A stretch of 64,000 bases of DNA, taken from Dyadobacter luticola. GTDB lineage: Bacteria; Bacteroidota; Bacteroidia; Cytophagales; Spirosomataceae. Of the stretch, positions 63,102 to 64,000 are shown in pieces; the stretch's first letter is position 1, and each line of letters opens with the position of its first letter. The stretch is taken from positions 62,001 through 126,000 of the forward strand of contig NZ_VCEJ01000005.1 of the NCBI RefSeq assembly GCF_005860805.1, in the 5' to 3' direction. The position numbers were made by a program, and so were the translations under genes. The notes under the pieces were generated by a model. The model was not told where the DNA came from, did not search any database, and was given only the letters and a program-made list of their open reading frames with translations.

Positions 63102-64000
63102 ATGTCCGATTCCATCCTGACTGTCACTAACCTATCCAAATCCTTTTCCGGTGTGAAAGCGCTGGATAACATTCAGTTTGATCTGAAAAGGGGAGAGGTA
63201 CATGCTTTGATGGGCGAAAATGGGGCAGGGAAGTCGACTTTCATGAAAACCCTGATCGGCTTGCTGACGCCGGATTCTGGGGAAATTACATTTAAGGGAC
63301 AAAACTACAAACATACGAATGTGAGCAAAACGCTCAGAAGTGGCATTTCCATGATCCACCAGGAAATACTCATCATTCCTGAGCTGACGGTGGCGCAGAA
63401 TATTTTTTTAGGCAGAGAAAAAGAGGTGTCTGGTAAAAGTGGGTTGTTTTCAGGCTGGCTGAATGATTTTAACATGAATCAGCAAGCGGGCGAGCTGATG
63501 GAAAAGCTCGGCGTGAACATTGCGCCGGAAGCAAAAATGAAACACCTGAGCGTGGCCCAGATGCAGATGGTGGAAATTGCCAAAGCGATTTCAAATAATG
63601 CCAAAGTGGTAATCATGGACGAGCCCACTTCTGCGATTTCGGACAAGGAAGTCGCGACACTTTTCAGCATTATCCGAAGTCTGCGCGAAAGTGGTGTCAG
63701 CATCATTTATATCTCTCACAAAATGGACGAGATCTTTGAGATTTCGGATCGGATCACGGTTTTCAGGGATGGTAAATACATTGGTACGAAAACAGCTGTC
63801 GAGCTGGACAAAAATTCGCTGATCGCGATGATGGTGGGGAGAGAAATTGACCAAATGTTCCCTGAGTCGGCGAATGATTTTGGTGAAGAGTTGCTGGCAG
63901 TGAAAGACTTATCAAGAAAAGGAGCTTTTTCAAATATTAGTTTTCAGGTAAAAGCAGGGGAGGTCTTAGGGATAGCCGGATTGATGGGGGCGGGGAGGAC
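63102..64000 (+). CDS. Sugar ABC importer, double ATPase subunit (RbsA/MglA/XylG type), 3' end beyond window
   Basis: The first ~300 residues of a sugar ABC importer ATP-binding protein with two fused nucleotide-binding domains. The start MSDSILTVTNLSKSF is chosen; an in-frame ATG 21 codons earlier lies in a terminator hairpin. The first ATPase domain is complete: Walker A GENGAGKSTFMKT, the Q-loop region ISMIHQEILIIPELTVAQNIFLGRE, signature LSVAQMQMVEIAKAI, Walker B VVIMDEPTSAI and the switch histidine in IYISHKMDEI. The second domain begins with GVL-like EVLGIAGLMGAGR at the window edge. Such importers carry monosaccharides or polyols; permease and binding-protein genes are expected just downstream. 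Confidence 0.9.
   Translation, partial: MSDSILTVTNLSKSFSGVKALDNIQFDLKRGEVHALMGENGAGKSTFMKTLIGLLTPDSGEITFKGQNYKHTNVSKTLRSGISMIHQEILIIPELTVAQNIFLGREKEVSGKSGLFSGWLNDFNMNQQAGELMEKLGVNIAPEAKMKHLSVAQMQMVEIAKAISNNAKVVIMDEPTSAISDKEVATLFSIIRSLRESGVSIIYISHKMDEIFEISDRITVFRDGKYIGTKTAVELDKNSLIAMMVGREIDQMFPESANDFGEELLAVKDLSRKGAFSNISFQVKAGEVLGIAGLMGAGR

Overview
The window looks like chromosomal DNA of a Bacteroidota bacterium of the order Cytophagales, most probably Dyadobacter or a close relative in the Spirosomataceae. The genus is inferred from protein character and remembered gene neighbourhoods, not from a database search. Supporting signs are a TamB/TamL pair with a lipoprotein TamA-like partner, an outer-membrane TonB-dependent receptor with a carboxypeptidase-regulatory N-terminus, A-rich ribosome binding regions with little Shine-Dalgarno sequence, and promoter candidates of the Bacteroidota TTTG-N19-TAnnTTTG type. 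No tRNA, rRNA, CRISPR array, insertion sequence or phage gene was seen, and no gene-free stretch exceeds about 300 bases.

Layout. 1-3.1 kb: the end of a membrane protein gene cut by the window edge, a DegT-family aminotransferase, and an Rnl2-type RNA ligase whose 3' end runs antisense into the aminotransferase gene. 3.1-9.1 kb: a very large secreted alpha-2-macroglobulin-like protein. 9.4-14.3 kb: a two-gene RND efflux system and a small antitoxin/PIN-toxin pair. 14.3-23.2 kb: housekeeping genes (fatty acid desaturase, metK, lipA, Kdo transferase, ROK regulator, rsgA, methylmalonyl-CoA epimerase). 23.3-35 kb: an AT-rich orphan lipoprotein, then an envelope block on the minus strand (TonB-type receptor, LolA-like protein, TamB, TamL). 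35.2-41.8 kb: a small gene followed by an internally deleted nucleotidyltransferase remnant, then pyrD, ftsK, lolA, a ferritin-like DUF2383 protein and topoisomerase IB.

41.9-45.3 kb is a light-sensing operon: response regulator, heme oxygenase (makes biliverdin) and bacteriophytochrome histidine kinase, with its own promoter candidate and terminator. 46.2-50.3 kb holds a Cys-type sulfatase, a CrtI-like oxidoreductase and a lipoprotein formylglycine-generating enzyme, which looks like a self-contained sulfatase maturation unit. Small envelope or hydrolase genes follow, including a YceI protein.

52.3-64 kb is the accessory heart of the window: a long plus-strand run of sugar genes (GH130-like glycosidase, DUF1080 3-keto-glycoside hydrolase-like protein, three TIM-barrel isomerase/epimerases, ThuA-like protein, alpha/beta hydrolase, DUF4432 aldose-epimerase-like protein, phosphomannose-isomerase-like cupin, Gfo/Idh/MocA dehydrogenase and the start of a sugar ABC importer ATPase). 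No sugar kinase and no SusC/SusD pair is seen. The set suggests oxidation and isomerisation of unphosphorylated sugars, possibly through 3-keto glycosides. This region also carries a long hairpin element near 58.2 kb, two copies of a palindrome around the Gfo/Idh gene, and a terminator-like hairpin just ahead of the importer gene. I saw no clearly unprecedented system. The strongest candidates for a second look are the sugar locus, the sulfatase/FGE unit, the SusC-like signature inside the macroglobulin, and the deleted nucleotidyltransferase.
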